Source: Ctenosaura bakeri
Lineage: Eukaryota > Chordata > Lepidosauria > Squamata > Iguanidae
Direction of reading: 5' to 3'
Assembly: GCA_948474755.1 (NCBI GenBank)
Contig: CAOLHI010000920.1
Span: forward strand, 62,001 to 126,000
Length of the DNA: 64,000 bases
A program made the translations under genes and the position numbers. This document shows, in pieces, positions 45,481-57,414 of the stretch. The notes below the pieces were generated by a model, which had not been told where the DNA came from, did no database searches, and saw only the letters and a program-made list of their open reading frames with translations. How positions within the stretch are numbered: position 1 is the first letter of the stretch; each line of letters opens with the position of its first letter.

Positions 45481-46505
45481 AGTAAATCTCCATATAATTT
45501 GATATGTGTGCGTGCATGCCTTATTTGAAGGAGCTTGGTTCCAAATTCAGTCTTTAGTATGATGATTATTGCTACTGAGTTCCGAATGTGATCTTGGCTT
45601 GGGACTCTCGAAAACAGAGGGTGTGAGGGTTAATTAGCAGAAGTTAGATAAAGTCTGTCACTTGCTTACAGTCATAGGAAAACAGAGATGCCTATTTGGC
45701 AAATGATCAAAATTGTCTGGGGAAATACATTTTCTTTTCTAAAATCTGGTAGGAGAGACAGTGGTGATCTGGTTCCTGTATAAAGGAAAGTACTGCTGTG
45801 TGCCAATAAACAACTAGGGAAATGCTGAAAAGTGAATACCTGTGAACAGATATTAAGTTATTCTCAGGGGAGAGGTGGAGGAGTTACATAGCTTAGGTAA
45901 CCTTGAGTGCGCTCTCAGCAGATCAGAGCAGGATAAATCAGGCTATTTTCCCCAAGCTAGAAAAGCTGCACTTGCCACTTCTAAAAGCCATAACCACTCC
46001 TTAAGCAAGTCACCCTGTGCTTTAGTCGAAGTCTCAAATGAACCATTAACATTTAGGTTTGGAAAAAAGAACAAGATTACAACTTGTCCCTCTTATACAC
46101 AGCTATTCAGAAGGTCCAGTACATGAGCAACTTGTACCTTCTTTGAGTTCAACTGTGTTCTCGCTGAACTTGAACTAAACTTTCAGGGTAGTTATTCTTC
46201 ACTGGCTTCTTGAAGTTTTTATTTTAAATCTAGGCTTGCAAAAACAAGTTGATATTTGGCTGAAGAACCTACCCAAGACATTTTACTCTGAAGCAGAACA
46301 CTAAAACCCTTCATCCTCCACTAAGTGCTTGTAGAATTGTTTGAACTGAAAAAACCCCTAGAAGTAACTGTGAGTTTTGAGAAATGGGAAAACAAAGAGA
46401 AATGTCATACTTTTTAACTTTTAACTTCAAAGGCGATTAACTCCTTTTAAGGCACTCGAACTATAACTGTAACAAAATATTGTTTAAAAATTAATGTTCC
46501 AAACT
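45481..46505. other. No supported feature
   Basis: AT-rich unique-looking sequence. Confidence 0.45.
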
Positions 46506-47096
46506 AGGGACGGGAAGAATTTTTTTAAAAAAAAATCAAAAATTGTTGAAAAAATGTGTTTCTCAAGTGTTGAAATGAAAAGAATCCAAGACCAACAAGA
46601 ACCTTCACAGTTAGGACAACATTTACATGTGGTTGTTTTGCACAGGAAACAACATTTTCTGTGAAGGAAACAGAATTATCTGCTCAGAAAATATTTTTTC
46701 TGCACAGTGGAATTTCCCTCTGCAGAAAATACTGTAGATGGGAACTTATTCTGCACAAAAATTGTGCAAGGTTGTTTTTCACAGAAAACAGCTTTTTCTT
46801 TATTTCTGTAAACAGCATTTTATGTGCAGAAATATTATTTATTGACCAGAAAGTGTTGTTATCGAATAGAAAATGCTGTAGTTGGGAACTTACTCTGTGC
46901 AAAATTTTCATGTGTTCTCATGTTTTGCATAGAAAATGCTGTTTCCAGCACAGAAAATGTTTTGTGTGTGAACAATTTTGCACAGAATGGGTTCCAATCT
47001 AGTCATAGAAAATGGTACATTTTCTTGAAGATATTTTTTGTACAATTATTCATTGTTTGCATTAAGAAGAAAATTAGCAATGCGCTACATCCCTAT
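46506..47096. repeat. Quasi-periodic GCAGAAAATxCTGT repeat (family R4, long copy)
   Basis: A run of loosely repeated units such as CTGCAGAAAATACTGTAG, TGCATAGAAAATGCTGTT and CAGCACAGAAAATG, about 30-60 bp apart, bounded by CTAGGGACGGG on the left and CTACATCCCTA on the right. Resembles R4 stretches elsewhere. Frames in both strands look protein-like only because of the periodicity. Confidence 0.5.
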
Positions 47097-47120
47097 TTGA
47101 AACTCGGGAAACTATAATTT

Positions 47121-47121
<1 letters not shown>

Positions 47122-47161
<40 letters not shown>
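47122..47161. repeat. (ATT)n microsatellite
   Basis: Thirteen ATT units. Confidence 0.95.
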
Positions 47162-49573
47162 TAAATTATTTTATGTAACAGTATGAATCAACATATTTAA
47201 GTCAAAATTATTGTGTCAGTACTAACTTTTTTAAAAAAAACAACTTCTTACACTCAGGTCTTCGAAACCATGGAATGGAGTTATTCCAAATCTTTTTTTA
47301 TCTATTTGGAACATGCCAAACCTTCGAAGGTGACATGAGAGGTAATGCTAAATCTATACTGTGATTGGCAAAGTCTTGGAGTTTTTATTCTGCCTTATTT
47401 AGCCAACAAGAATCTGAGGAACATAAACAAACAGTAATAACTCTGGGGCCTAATCTATATCAGTAGTAGCTGCAGCCATCCATACTAATCTAGAAATGAT
47501 AAGGATAATGGGACTATTTGTAATGTCTTCATGGTTGCAGCAATGGGCTATCCGTCAGCAACATCCCACATCAGGGCCAATACATGAGGCCACTGGGCAG
47601 GTCATTGTACTATCAAAGAGATAAGATTGGGAAGACAGAAGTATTTCTGGGTCTGCTGACTGTGAAAGTGGCATGAGTGGATTTCTGAGAAAGCAGGCAC
47701 CAAACCTATGTAAAACCCAATCAGCCATTTAATATGGCAGTCCAGAGTCAGGGAGGAAACAAAACACATTTTGATAGACACGTAAAAGACAAAATACGTC
47801 CAGCAGCTACAGGAGTTTCTGTCATGCACACACTAGGGCTCACAGTTCCTATGGCCTTACCTACATTACACATGATGTGGACGGAGTCTTTCCCCAGAAT
47901 GTATGCCGTTGATGAGGTTTGTTGAAAGCTCACTGTCAGTCCTTTATGCCCCTTCTAGGTCCTGTACCATTACCAACAGAATTGTACATCAAGACAATTT
48001 ATTAGTTGTATTGCTGTTGCTTCATTCCATATCCTGCCCCAAATGGCATGACAGGCCCTAATGTGTGTATCCACTGTCCCATTCCCCAGTCTTTCTCAAG
48101 TGCTCTGCAGCACTTGAGAGACCATTTGGAAGGCTACTGCAAGACGGGTAATATAGTTTCTTGGGGTCAGATCAAATTCTTAAAATTCATAAATGTGAAT
48201 CCCCAGGAGCTATGAGATTGTAAATTTAGTTTACAATATCATAATTGCTGAACAGGATGATGCCCAATGTCTTCTGTGGAAAAATATTGCCTTTGCACAA
48301 AAAACAAGTGTTTTTACAACTGATTTTGTTTTATACACACACAAGAAAGGGGAGGACTGAAGTGCACACAAAACCTTTGAAAAACATGCAGAAATTCTTG
48401 TTAATCTCATCCAGCAAGGAGAAATCTGAAATTATTTGGTCTTTCATACAAGAATGATATCATGAAGATTCCCATCCTTATGTTGTGCTTCTCTAGCTTA
48501 GAAGATAAAAAAGATAGTAGCAGAAGATTTTCTTTTTTTCATGCAGTGTTGCCTATAATTGCCCCAGAGACATGTGTGAATGTATGTGTTATGTTGTGTT
48601 CGTAGCTTCTTGATTGGTAAGGGTTGTAGTGGGAATTTCATATTTTAATGCCTCTAGTCCCAAATTTCAAAGGCTAGCACTGAGTCGTGCTGCTTAGATC
48701 TGTACCAGTTGGAGCTCGTAGTGTTTCAAAAACCTCCACCACAGTGTCTTAAAGGCTCTGGGTCTTCTAAGCTTAGTGATAGGCCCACAGAAATGTTCAT
48801 TATCTCAACCAGGATCAGACTTTGGGAGAGTCATTCTCTTATTTTGATAACCAAAGGGAGTGGAGTTTACAGTGAAAAGTCGAGTTCCTCTCTTCATCCC
48901 AGCAAAAAAAACGCTTGTTTGCAACAAGATTGTTCATATATATATGAGTTTAAAGTGATACACAAGGAGAAAAATCATGCCCCTCTGAACTAAGCAAACA
49001 CAGTTACATGGTTGAAAGCAGACGATTTGCCAGAGTTTTCTTCTTATGGCTATTTGACATAAACTGTACATCCAGAGGCTTTGGGTCACAGCTTTAGCGA
49101 AAGATTTAGCACTTTTAACCTGTTTATAACTATCTCAGAAATCATAGTTGCCTTTCAGAAGCATGACTTATTGAAGCACTTCAAGTGGCTTGACTTCACA
49201 GAAATGTTGCTGCCCTCCAAGAAATGAAGAACGACAGAGATTTCTATGTGAGAGAGCTTGGAAGGCAGTAACATATTTTATGCCATAGAAATTATAAGCC
49301 CTAGGGAGAGGCCATATTTGAGACTAGCGTCTCGGAAAAGAATAAGCACACTAGCTTGCTGAAATGTTTCTTTCATCATCACTTTTCCAATTGATTGATT
49401 GATACATACATACACACATGCATACATACATATCCTGCCTTTCTCTTAAGGTTGGGATGCAAGATGACATAGAACATATTAAAATATATCGATAAAACAT
49501 AAGAAAATTCAGTTATGGAGTCAGTCCTTCTTTTTTTTTTTTAACCTGGCAATTCAATTAGGAACCACACTAT
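47162..49573. other. No gene or major repeat recognised
   Basis: Largely unique-looking. Contains a GATT/CATA tetranucleotide patch at 49392-49430. No exon-like ORF with splice context. Confidence 0.4.
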
Positions 49574-49993
49574 GACCCTTTTTGCAAGACATTTCCGATG
49601 CGAAAGGGCCCCTTGAGCACTGTGTAAATGTGAGGATCAGTCCACAGGATGCACTCACATTTGTGCAACGCTCAAAGGCCTGACGTGGACCACGCATGCA
49701 TTTTTTCATTTTTGGCTTGAAGTCGAAAATGCTGCGCAGTCACGCATCGTTCCGGGGCCCCGCGCGCACTTACCTTGCATGCGGAGCCTCTGGAGCTGGG
49801 CCAGTCATGCTTCCTATCCAATGCAGGCTGGGGAAAGTCCCAGGCTGCACTGTGAAAGGAAGAGCTGGGGCGCTTGCGTGACCAGGAAGCAGCTGCGAAG
49901 CCGATGGGACCGGGACATGAAAGCCTCTCGCTGGAGGCTGCTCACACGAGCCCGCACCCCGGCTCCACGAAAGGGTAAGGTGCGAAAAGGATC
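49574..49993 (+). mobile_element. MITE family M1, copy F
   Basis: 420 bp, starting GACCCTTTTTGCAAGAC and ending GGTGCGAAAAGGATC, with a perfect 3-bp duplication TAT (49571-49573 and 49994-49996). Contains the subrepeat 'TTTTGGCTTGAAGTCGAAAA' and a GGGTAAGGTGCG right end, as in copies A, B and D. Confidence 0.75.
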
Positions 49994-50045
49994 TATCTTT
50001 CAGCTACATTTCAGCCACTGAACTCTAGGGAACAGCAGTTCTCAA

Positions 50046-50245
50046 GGCCTTTATGCACCACACTGTTAGAGGCCTATTGTTCCACTTTCAACATCCTATG
50101 GAATCCTGAGGTTTGCAGTTTAGGGAGGGGCATTTAGGATTCTCAGCCAGAGAGCTCTTGGGCCTCAGTAAACTGCAAACCTCAGAATTCCACATGATGT
50201 TGACAGTGGAATAATAGCACTATAATAGTGTAGTGGAGAAAGACC
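50046..50245. mobile_element. MITE family M2, copy with enlarged spacer
   Basis: Arms 'CCACTTTCAACATCCTATGG' and its complement around a spacer containing GGATTCTCAGCCAGAGAGC; ends GGCCTTTATGCACCA and GAGAAAGACC. 200 bp in total. Confidence 0.7.
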
Positions 50246-50328
50246 CTAAGTAAAGGTGTTTACTCTTGTTTTATAGAAAGGTGTGTTCTGAATTTGATTA
50301 GATATTGTGTTTTTCCATATGCAAGGCA

Positions 50329-50374
50329 TGATGATGATGATGATGACGACGACGACGACGACGACAACAACAAC
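50329..50374. repeat. (GAT)n-(GAC)n-(AAC)n microsatellite
   Basis: Three adjacent trinucleotide runs related by single substitutions; followed by a 'TTATTTTTAATGCCC' LINE-like tail complement. Confidence 0.9.
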
Positions 50375-51265
50375 ATTTATTTTTAATGCCCTTTACACCA
50401 AAAGAAGGAACATTGACATATATAATCAGAGACAAAGACAATAAAGCAGATTATCATTACATATTTTAGTACATTTTTTTATGTTGGGGACCATTCAAAC
50501 AGTATAAAAAGAGTAAGGCACACAGTGAATAAAGGGGCTCAAGGAAATCTCTGCAAAGATTGAAAGGCCAACTATTTTAGAACTAACTTTGGAAACAGAA
50601 CACAACTCAGTGACCAGAGCAGATGCTTTGCTGGCAGAAGGTCCCATGTCCAGCCTCCTACCTTTACAGTTAAAAGAGCCAGGTGATGAGAAAGACCTCT
50701 CTGAGAAGCAATGGTAGGAATCATGCACTTTTCCAGGTATTAGTGAACTTCAGCTCCCCACCATTCCTCACCATAGTTTGTGCTGGCTAAGGCTGCTTGT
50801 AGTTAAGATCTGGAGGCTACCTGATTACCAGCCTCTTCCTACAGAGCTGTTATCAGATTAGACAATAGCAGGCTACATGATCAAACAACCAGCCCTCTTT
50901 TGGACTTAATTGGCTTCCTTTTTTTCTACATGGAAGCCAAAAGACAAACAAAGTGTGAAGCCTGATTTTCAAGCATGCATTACAGGCAAAATAATATTTG
51001 ACTCAAGAGCTACAGAAAGGTTTGAAGCCAACATTAAGAATGGCAGGAAAATGTTTTGAAAACTCTCTGACATATAATAAAGAACCATGTACAGTTTGTA
51101 AAACTAGAAATAAAATATATGATAGAAAAATAAAATTTAATGTAAGAATTTTAGTTGTAGTGTATCTGTTTACCCATCATTATGGGTGGATTGTATCAAT
51201 CTAGGAAGTCACAGTCCTGAGTTTGCAGGACCTGAGCAGGGTTGTTAATAACCATGGACAGAATC
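50375..51265. other. No supported feature
   Basis: Unique-looking sequence. Confidence 0.45.
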
Positions 51266-51700
51266 CTCTATGCACCATGTTGGTACATAATGACAATAGT
51301 TGCATAGCCATGTAGTGAATCCTGGTCCAACAACCCCTCCCCACCTCCACTTACCAGTCAGTAGCCACTGTGATCAATGGCAGAAGGGTCTGTTCTATTA
51401 TTATGTAGGCAGTGGCTGACTAATGGTCTCACCCTCTTGAGCAAGTAACTTCTATTGCAACAGGCAGAAAAGGGGTCCTTGTCACAGTCCCCTGTCGCAG
51501 AGTGGATCACTCACATGAGGAGGGTGAGAACATCAGTCAGCCACTTCCTGAGAAAAAGAGAAACAAGCTCCTGATGACTGCAGCAGCAGCTGACTGATAA
51601 GTGAACAATGGGGAGTTTTCATAGTCCCTATGTATCTCTTAAATGAGGGGATATGTGGAGATCATGAATACAAACTACCCAATAAGATTCCAGGCAGGGT
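51266..51700 (+). mobile_element. R3 MITE, copy c
   Basis: Matches copy a by order of short blocks: 'TTGCATAGCCATGTAGTGAA', 'TTGCAACAGGCAGAAAAGGG', 'CACTCACATGAGGAGGGTGA', 'GAGATCATGAATACAAA'. Ends decayed. Confidence 0.55.
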
Positions 51701-51717
51701 ATCTTGGAAGTCTCTCA

Positions 51718-51898
51718 GGTTATTTCCGCACTAGACTGTTATAACGCTATCATTCCACTTTCAACATCCTATGGAATCCTGAGGTTTTTAGTTTAAGGAA
51801 GGGCCTTTGAGGCCCCTCCCTAAACTGCAAACCACAGGATTCCATAGGATATTGGAAGTGGAATAATAGCACTATAACAATCTAGAGCAGGAATGGCT
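51718..51898. mobile_element. MITE family M2, copy with TCA flanks
   Basis: Starts GGTTATTTCCGCACTAGACT and ends GCAGGAATGGC(T), with arms 'CCACTTTCAACATCCTATGG' / complement. TCA at 51715-51717 and 51899-51901 may be a 3-bp duplication. Confidence 0.75.
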
Positions 51899-51901
51899 TC
51901 A

Positions 51902-52841
51902 ATCAATGGGTGACCATAAATCAAAGCTGACCTGACACCACATAATTATAATAACAATCTCCTTTATACCATACTTTCTGTGAAACATGATTAAGCCATA
52001 CATTGGTTACTGTAACCATTTTCCTCACATTTTCCAAACTGATAATCCACTCATGAGCTAAAGAAGCATGTCTCAATTTCCATTTAGAGGCAAATTCTAT
52101 TTTAGTTGGAACTAGCAAATGAATGAAGCCATTCCCTTCTCCATTGTACATAACAAACCCAGTACCATTATCAAGGGGTCAAATGCTAAACGTTACCCAG
52201 TGATGACAATGTTCTACTCAAGATGTACTTCCAATGAACTCATATTCTGTTACAGAATCACTGCTGGCTTATTTTTGAGTTTACTTTGTAAGGGTAGGGA
52301 AGTGTAAGAAAGCAATCTGCCACACTTCATTGTTTCCTTTGTATAGCAAACACTTTGCTTTGTAATATTTTAGTGCTGTTACCTTGAGTGTGCCTCCAAG
52401 TGACAAAAAAGTCCCTAGAAGCCCCAGGTTTTGTGAAGATCCACGTGACATTTTCTTCATCCAGAGATGTTTTCTGGGAGCTCCTGGAATTACCAAGCAC
52501 TTTTCATTCCCACTTCCCAGGTCAGATTAAATTAACCCAGTACATTACAAAACAAGATGGATATGTACCAACCTGCATGTTCATTTTCTCTTGCAACACA
52601 GTAAAGATGGCCACCACAAAGTAAAAACAGCTATTGTTTCCAAGACACAGATTAAACAGAGATCAAGTAAGGGAAACGTTATAATTTTATTTTATTCACT
52701 TTGACTATAACGCCTGAGTTTTTGAAAAAAGGTTCAGTGGAAATTGATGAAATCCTGGAATGTTTAATGAGAATTGATGTGGTACATGATCACTGGTAGG
52801 AGAAAGCAGATGGAAGGACAATAGAAACAAAAAATAAAAAA
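51902..52841. other. No supported feature
   Basis: Unique-looking sequence before the CR1 3' end. Confidence 0.45.
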
Positions 52842-53303
52842 AATGTAGAGTTGGAAGAGACCACACAGGCCATCCAGTCCAACCCCCTGCCATGCAGGAA
52901 CACCCTCAAAGCACTCCCGACAGATGACCATCTAGCCTCTGCTTAAAAACCTCCAAAGGAGGAGATTCCGCTACACTCCGAGGCAGTATATTCCACTGCC
53001 AGACAGCCCTGACTGTCAGGAAGTTCTTCCTGAGGTTCAGGTGGAATCTTCTTTCCTGCAGCTTGAATCCATTGCTCCTTGTCTTGGTCACTGGAACAGC
53101 AGAAAACAAGCCCTCTCATTCCTCTACATGGCATCCTTTAACCATGGCTATCATGTCCCCTCTTAACGTTCTCTTCTGCAGATTAAACATACCCAGCTCT
53201 CTAAGTCTATTCTCATAGGGCATGGCTTCCAGGCCCCTCACCATTTTGGTCACCATCCTTTGGACTTGCTCAAGCTTGACATGTCCTTCTTGAATTGGGG
53301 TGC

Positions 53304-54483
53304 TCAGAACTGGACACAGTATTCAAGATGAGGTCTAACCAAAGCAGAGTAGAGTGGTACCAGTACCTCCCTCGATCTAGACACCATACTCCTATTGATG
53401 CAGCCGAGAATTGCATTGGCTTTCTTGACTGCCGCATCACACTGCTGACTCCTGTTCAGCTTGTGGTCTATTAAGACTCCAAGATCCCTCTCACATGCAC
53501 TGCTATCCAGCCACATGTTTCCCATCCTATATTTCTGTATTCCATTTTTTCTACCTAAGTGTAGGACCTTACACTTCTCTCTGTTGAATTTCATTTTGTA
53601 ACCTTGGCCCAACTCTCCAATCTATCCAGATCATTTTGAATTTTGATCCTGTCCTCTGGCATATTAGCAACCCCTCCCAATTTGGTGTCATCTGCAAATT
53701 TGATGAGCATGCCCTCTATTCCTTCATCCAAGTCTTTGATAAAAATATTGAACAGCACTGGGCCCAGGACAGAACCCTGTGGCACCCCACTAGTCACTTC
53801 TCTCCAGGATGAAAAGCAGCCATTCGTGATCACCCTTTGGGTTCAGTCAGTCAACCAATTACAAATCCAACTAACAGTAGCCCTGTCCAGTCCACATTTT
53901 ACTAGCTTCTTTGCAAGAATGCCATGGTGAACTTTGTCAAAGGCCTTACTGAAATCGAGATATGCTACATCCACAGCATTCCCTTCATCTATCAAGCTAG
54001 TAACTCTATCATAAAAAGAGATAAAATTAGTCTGGCATGACTTATTTTTGAGAAATCCATGTTGACTTCTCGTGATTACCGCATGGCTTTCTAAGTGATT
54101 AGAAACCGACTGCTTAATGATCTGCTCCAGGATCTTTCCGGGTACTGATGTCAGGCTGACTGGGCGATAATTATTGGGTCCTCTTTTTTTCCCTTCTTGA
54201 AGATGGGGACAACATTTGCCCTCTTCCAGTCTGATGGAACTTCTCCTGTCCTCTGAGATTTCTCAAAGATTATAGCAAGCGGTTCCGAAATGACCTCTGC
54301 CAGCTCTTTTAATATCCTAGGATGCAATTCATCTGGCCCTGGAGACTTGAATTCATCCAGTGTGGCCAGGTATTCCTGTACCACCTCTCTACCTATTATA
54401 TGCCTCATTTCCCTTACTTCCCCACCTGCTCCCCAACCCGCCAGGTTGAGTGCTTGTATTCTTCTGGGAAAAAACTGAGGCAA
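53304..54483 (-). pseudogene. CR1 ORF2 part 2: reverse transcriptase and C-terminal region
   Basis: Spread over three frames. KSPGPDELHPRILKEL and WKRANVVPIFKKGKKEDP (54151-54360) open the RT; after a shift at about 54170 the text NYRPVSLTSVPGKILEQII and the LDFSKAFDKVHHG motif follow (about 54160-53920). A TGA at 53843-53845 interrupts the WLT..TQRV segment; then [14 protein letters not shown] and the catalytic FADD box (53687-53698). Another shift near 53600 leads into [12 protein letters not shown] and the tail '[12 protein letters not shown]'. All main RT motifs are recognisable; the copy is inactive because of the shifts and stop. Confidence 0.85.
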
Positions 54484-55630
54484 AGAAGGTGTTAAGTAGT
54501 TCTGCCATTTCTCTTCCCCCTGTTAGTAATTCACCATCTTCTCTGCGCAGCGATCCTATTGTCTCCTTCTTTTTCTTTTTGCTGCGGACATATTTTAAAA
54601 AGGCCTTTTTAATGTTTGTAATGTCTCTGGCCAGCCTAAGTTGGTTCTTTGTTTTAGCCTTTCTGACCTTCTCCCTACATCTCCTGGCTACTTGCTTAAA
54701 TTCTTCTTTGGTGGTTTCCCCCCCCTTCCATTTCCTGTACATGTTTCTCTTAACTCTTAGCTCAGCTGAGAGTTCTTTAGTCAACCATTCTGGTTTCTTC
54801 AGATGCCTTCCATTTTTCCTCCTTATTGGCACAGTTTTAGACTGTGCCTTCAGTATCTCCCTTTTAAGGAACTCCCATGCTTCCTGAACTCCTTTCCCTT
54901 TCACTATTCTTGACCACAGAATTCCAGCCAGAAGCTCCCTAAGTTTATGGAAGTCCGCTTTTTTAAAATCTAATTTGAGTGTCTCGCTACACTTATCTTC
55001 TCCTTCCCACTGAATGCCAAATTCTAATAGGGCATGGTCACTCCCCCCTAAAGATCCAACCACTTCTACCTCATTAACAAGGTCATCCCTGTTGGTCAAG
55101 ACCAGATCTAGAATATTTGATCCCCTTGTTGCCTCTTCCACCTTCTGGACCATGAAATTGTCTGCAAGACAAGCAAGAAACTTGCTGGACCTTGCTGTCT
55201 TGGCAGAGTTTGACTGCCAGCATATATCCGGGTAATTGAAATCTCCTATTATTACTGTATCCCTCCTCTTTGAATGTGCAGTCATTTGGTTGAGGAAGGC
55301 ATCATCAAAGTCCTCAGTCTGGGTTGGAGGTCTGTAGTAAACCCCCACCAGACTATCCCTATTGTTTCTTGCTCCCTTAATTCCTACCCAGATGCTCTCA
55401 ACCTGGCTTTCTGGGTTTAAGTCCTGGATCTCTTCACAGGTGAAAACATCCTTGACATGGAAGGCTACTCCTCCTCCTTTCTTGTTTGGTCTATTTTTAC
55501 AAAATAGGCTATACCCCTCTATTCCTATATTCCAATCATAAGACTCATCCCACCAGGTCTCAGTGATGCCTATCAAATTGTATTTATTTTGTTGTACTAG
55601 GAGTTCAGGTTCATCTTGCTTGTTTCCCAT
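54389..55630 (-). pseudogene. CR1 ORF2 part 1: APE-type endonuclease to start of RT
   Basis: 413 continuous codons. Catalytic landmarks of an APE-like endonuclease are present: ITETWWDE (Glu) near 55560, IIGDFNYP (Asp-x-Asn) near 55240, and GGSDHALL (the SDH box with catalytic His) near 55040. A basic linker follows ([29 protein letters not shown]), then [11 protein letters not shown], the segment just before RT. The frame is lost near 54440. The first residues of the endonuclease are missing because of 5' truncation. Cuts target DNA to prime reverse transcription in the intact family. Confidence 0.85.
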
Positions 55631-55640
55631 TCTCCGTGCA

Positions 55641-56109
55641 TGAGAGAATGAAAAGAAGAAAACCAGAATTTTTCAAGGAAGAGATTGGACACAAACCCAT
55701 GAATATGTTGGTATAATCAAACCAAAAGAATTGGATACTCTTGATACATCCTAAGATTTTTCCACATCTGGAGGCACCCTGAAAAGTGTCAGGTTTGTGG
55801 TGACTCTGTTTCCTTCTCTTTTTCTCCATGTGGGAAAGAACTCAAGTATTTTGGTCCTAAGAGCTCTCCCTATCGATTTATGTTTCTTATTTGCAATAGC
55901 ATTGGCCACTGCTAAGAAGGAGGTTGTTGGGAAGGGAGCCTATATAGTAGGAGATTCAGACATGAACCTGTCTTCATTAGGAGAATGTGGATCAGTTTTC
56001 ATATAATCCTTCTTTATATCTACAATAGCTGAAACAAACACTAAGGAATAATGTAGTTAAATTTACAAATTGACAGTGTAATCTTATAAGTATTACACCT
56101 TCAGAAACT
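55641..56109. other. No supported feature
   Basis: Unique-looking sequence between two CR1 elements in opposite orientation. Confidence 0.45.
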
Positions 56110-56477
56110 TCTAGGAAAATTTAGGACTACAGAATATATTGAAGTCACAGTTGCAAACAATTCCAATGTGGAGGAAAAGGGAGAAGGGTCCTAAGAAACC
56201 AGAGTGGATGTATAAAGAACTTTCAGAGAAAATAAGATTTAAAAGACAGATGTAAATGTTGCAAGAAGGGTGAAATCACCAAAGAAGAATACAAATGAAT
56301 TGCCAGTACTTTTAGGGAAAAAATCTGAAAAACTAAAGTTCATAATGAGCGCAAGCTTCCTAGAGAGGTTAAAAATAATAAAAGTGGGGTTTGGCTATGT
56401 TCACAGCAAGAGGAAGAACAAAGAAATGGTTGGGCTATTGTGTAGAAGAAATGGTGAAAGGCTAAGAAGGGACACAG

Positions 56478-57414
56478 TGTTTCTGGCCTGCACACCCCCA
56501 GATTCGATATGGTTTAATTGGTGAAATATAATCTAATTGACAAAATATATTAATTGGCATAGATATAAAATCGACCATGATGTGATTGTAAGGCCAGACT
56601 GGGCACAGGAAAAACACTGGCTGAACACATGTGCTGCAAAGTAGGTCAGAGATCCCGTCCGGGACAATCACCAGCTAATAGGGTTAAACTATGCTGTAAC
56701 ATCTCTGCTGCCAGACAGTAGCAATGGGAAGTTCCCATTAAACCATGGGTGGTTTCAGTTCTCCTTCCTAGTACCTGGACATTTTCCCTTATTGTCTCCT
56801 CACCTGTCCACTATTATGGAACCATTACAACAGCCATTAACTTTTTGTCACCTAACACTAAGACCATTAACACATTCCTGACCCCATCGTCCACACTGCA
56901 ACTTCCATTGTTCACTCAACCAGAAAGCCATTTACACCATTGCTTCCCAGGCAGATTTGGGGTATAAAAATTCTCAGCTTCAGGCAATTAGACACAGTAT
57001 CTCACTTCCTGAATACAACACTGTCGTTCTGATTTCCAAATGAGTACTGTCCTTATGTGCAAGTCTAAGCCACTTTGCTGCTTTCTTCACTGTTTTCTGG
57101 ATCAGTAATTATCTCCTATACCCTAAAATTCACTATTAACAGCTTTCCTCCCTTTTTGTGTGGTTAGCTCTTGTGTGAGTGTGTGAGCACTTGGATCGTG
57201 TGTGTGTGTGTGTGTGTGACTGATCTCGTAAATAAAACACAGTTTGCCTTATTTTGGAATCTCTGGCTGGTTCTTTCCTGAAGAGTCCTGTAAACATTGG
57301 TGAAAGATCTCATTAGGCTACCCCCTCCTAATTGAGCTAATTAATCCCCCACCTTTGAACTGAGATACTGGCATCACAGGTGGACCCCTGAGTCACCTAC
57401 ATTTTGGGGTAACA
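56478..57414 (+). mobile_element. Solo ERV LTR inserted in CR1
   Basis: 937 bp from TGTTTCTGGCC to GGGGTAACA, flanks ACAG / AGAG (weak 4-bp duplication). TATAAAAA at 56963-56970, a (GT)n tract at 57197-57217, AATAAA at 57230-57235. Same type as the minus-strand LTR at 7405-8372 and a relative of those at 13033 and 60705 (shared TGTT..GTAACA ends). No internal viral genes. Confidence 0.78.
57197..57217. repeat. (GT)n microsatellite inside the LTR
   Basis: GT run a little upstream of the AATAAA. Confidence 0.85.

Larger units (their letters stand above)
52842..55640 (-). mobile_element. CR1 LINE, 5'-truncated, nearly complete ORF2, minus strand
   Basis: 2.8 kb. The 5' edge at about 55640 falls at the start of the endonuclease domain; the 3' edge at about 52842 has the CR1 3' end (complement of ..GGATGGCCTGTGTGGTCTC). 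Between them the order is endonuclease, RT, C-terminal region. Only a few lesions break the frame: shifts near 54440, 54170, 53600 and 53310, and one stop. It is by far the best-preserved LINE here. CR1 RNA is copied by this protein at the genomic target after endonuclease nicking. Confidence 0.88.

Noticed and set aside
46661..47117. Cys-rich open frames (113, 75 and 97 codons) that look like a repeat protein
   Set aside because: The periodicity is in the DNA (R4-type repeat) and appears in several frames on both strands.
48006..48993. Small open frames of 69-94 codons
   Set aside because: No recognisable domain, splice context or repeat; length expected by chance.
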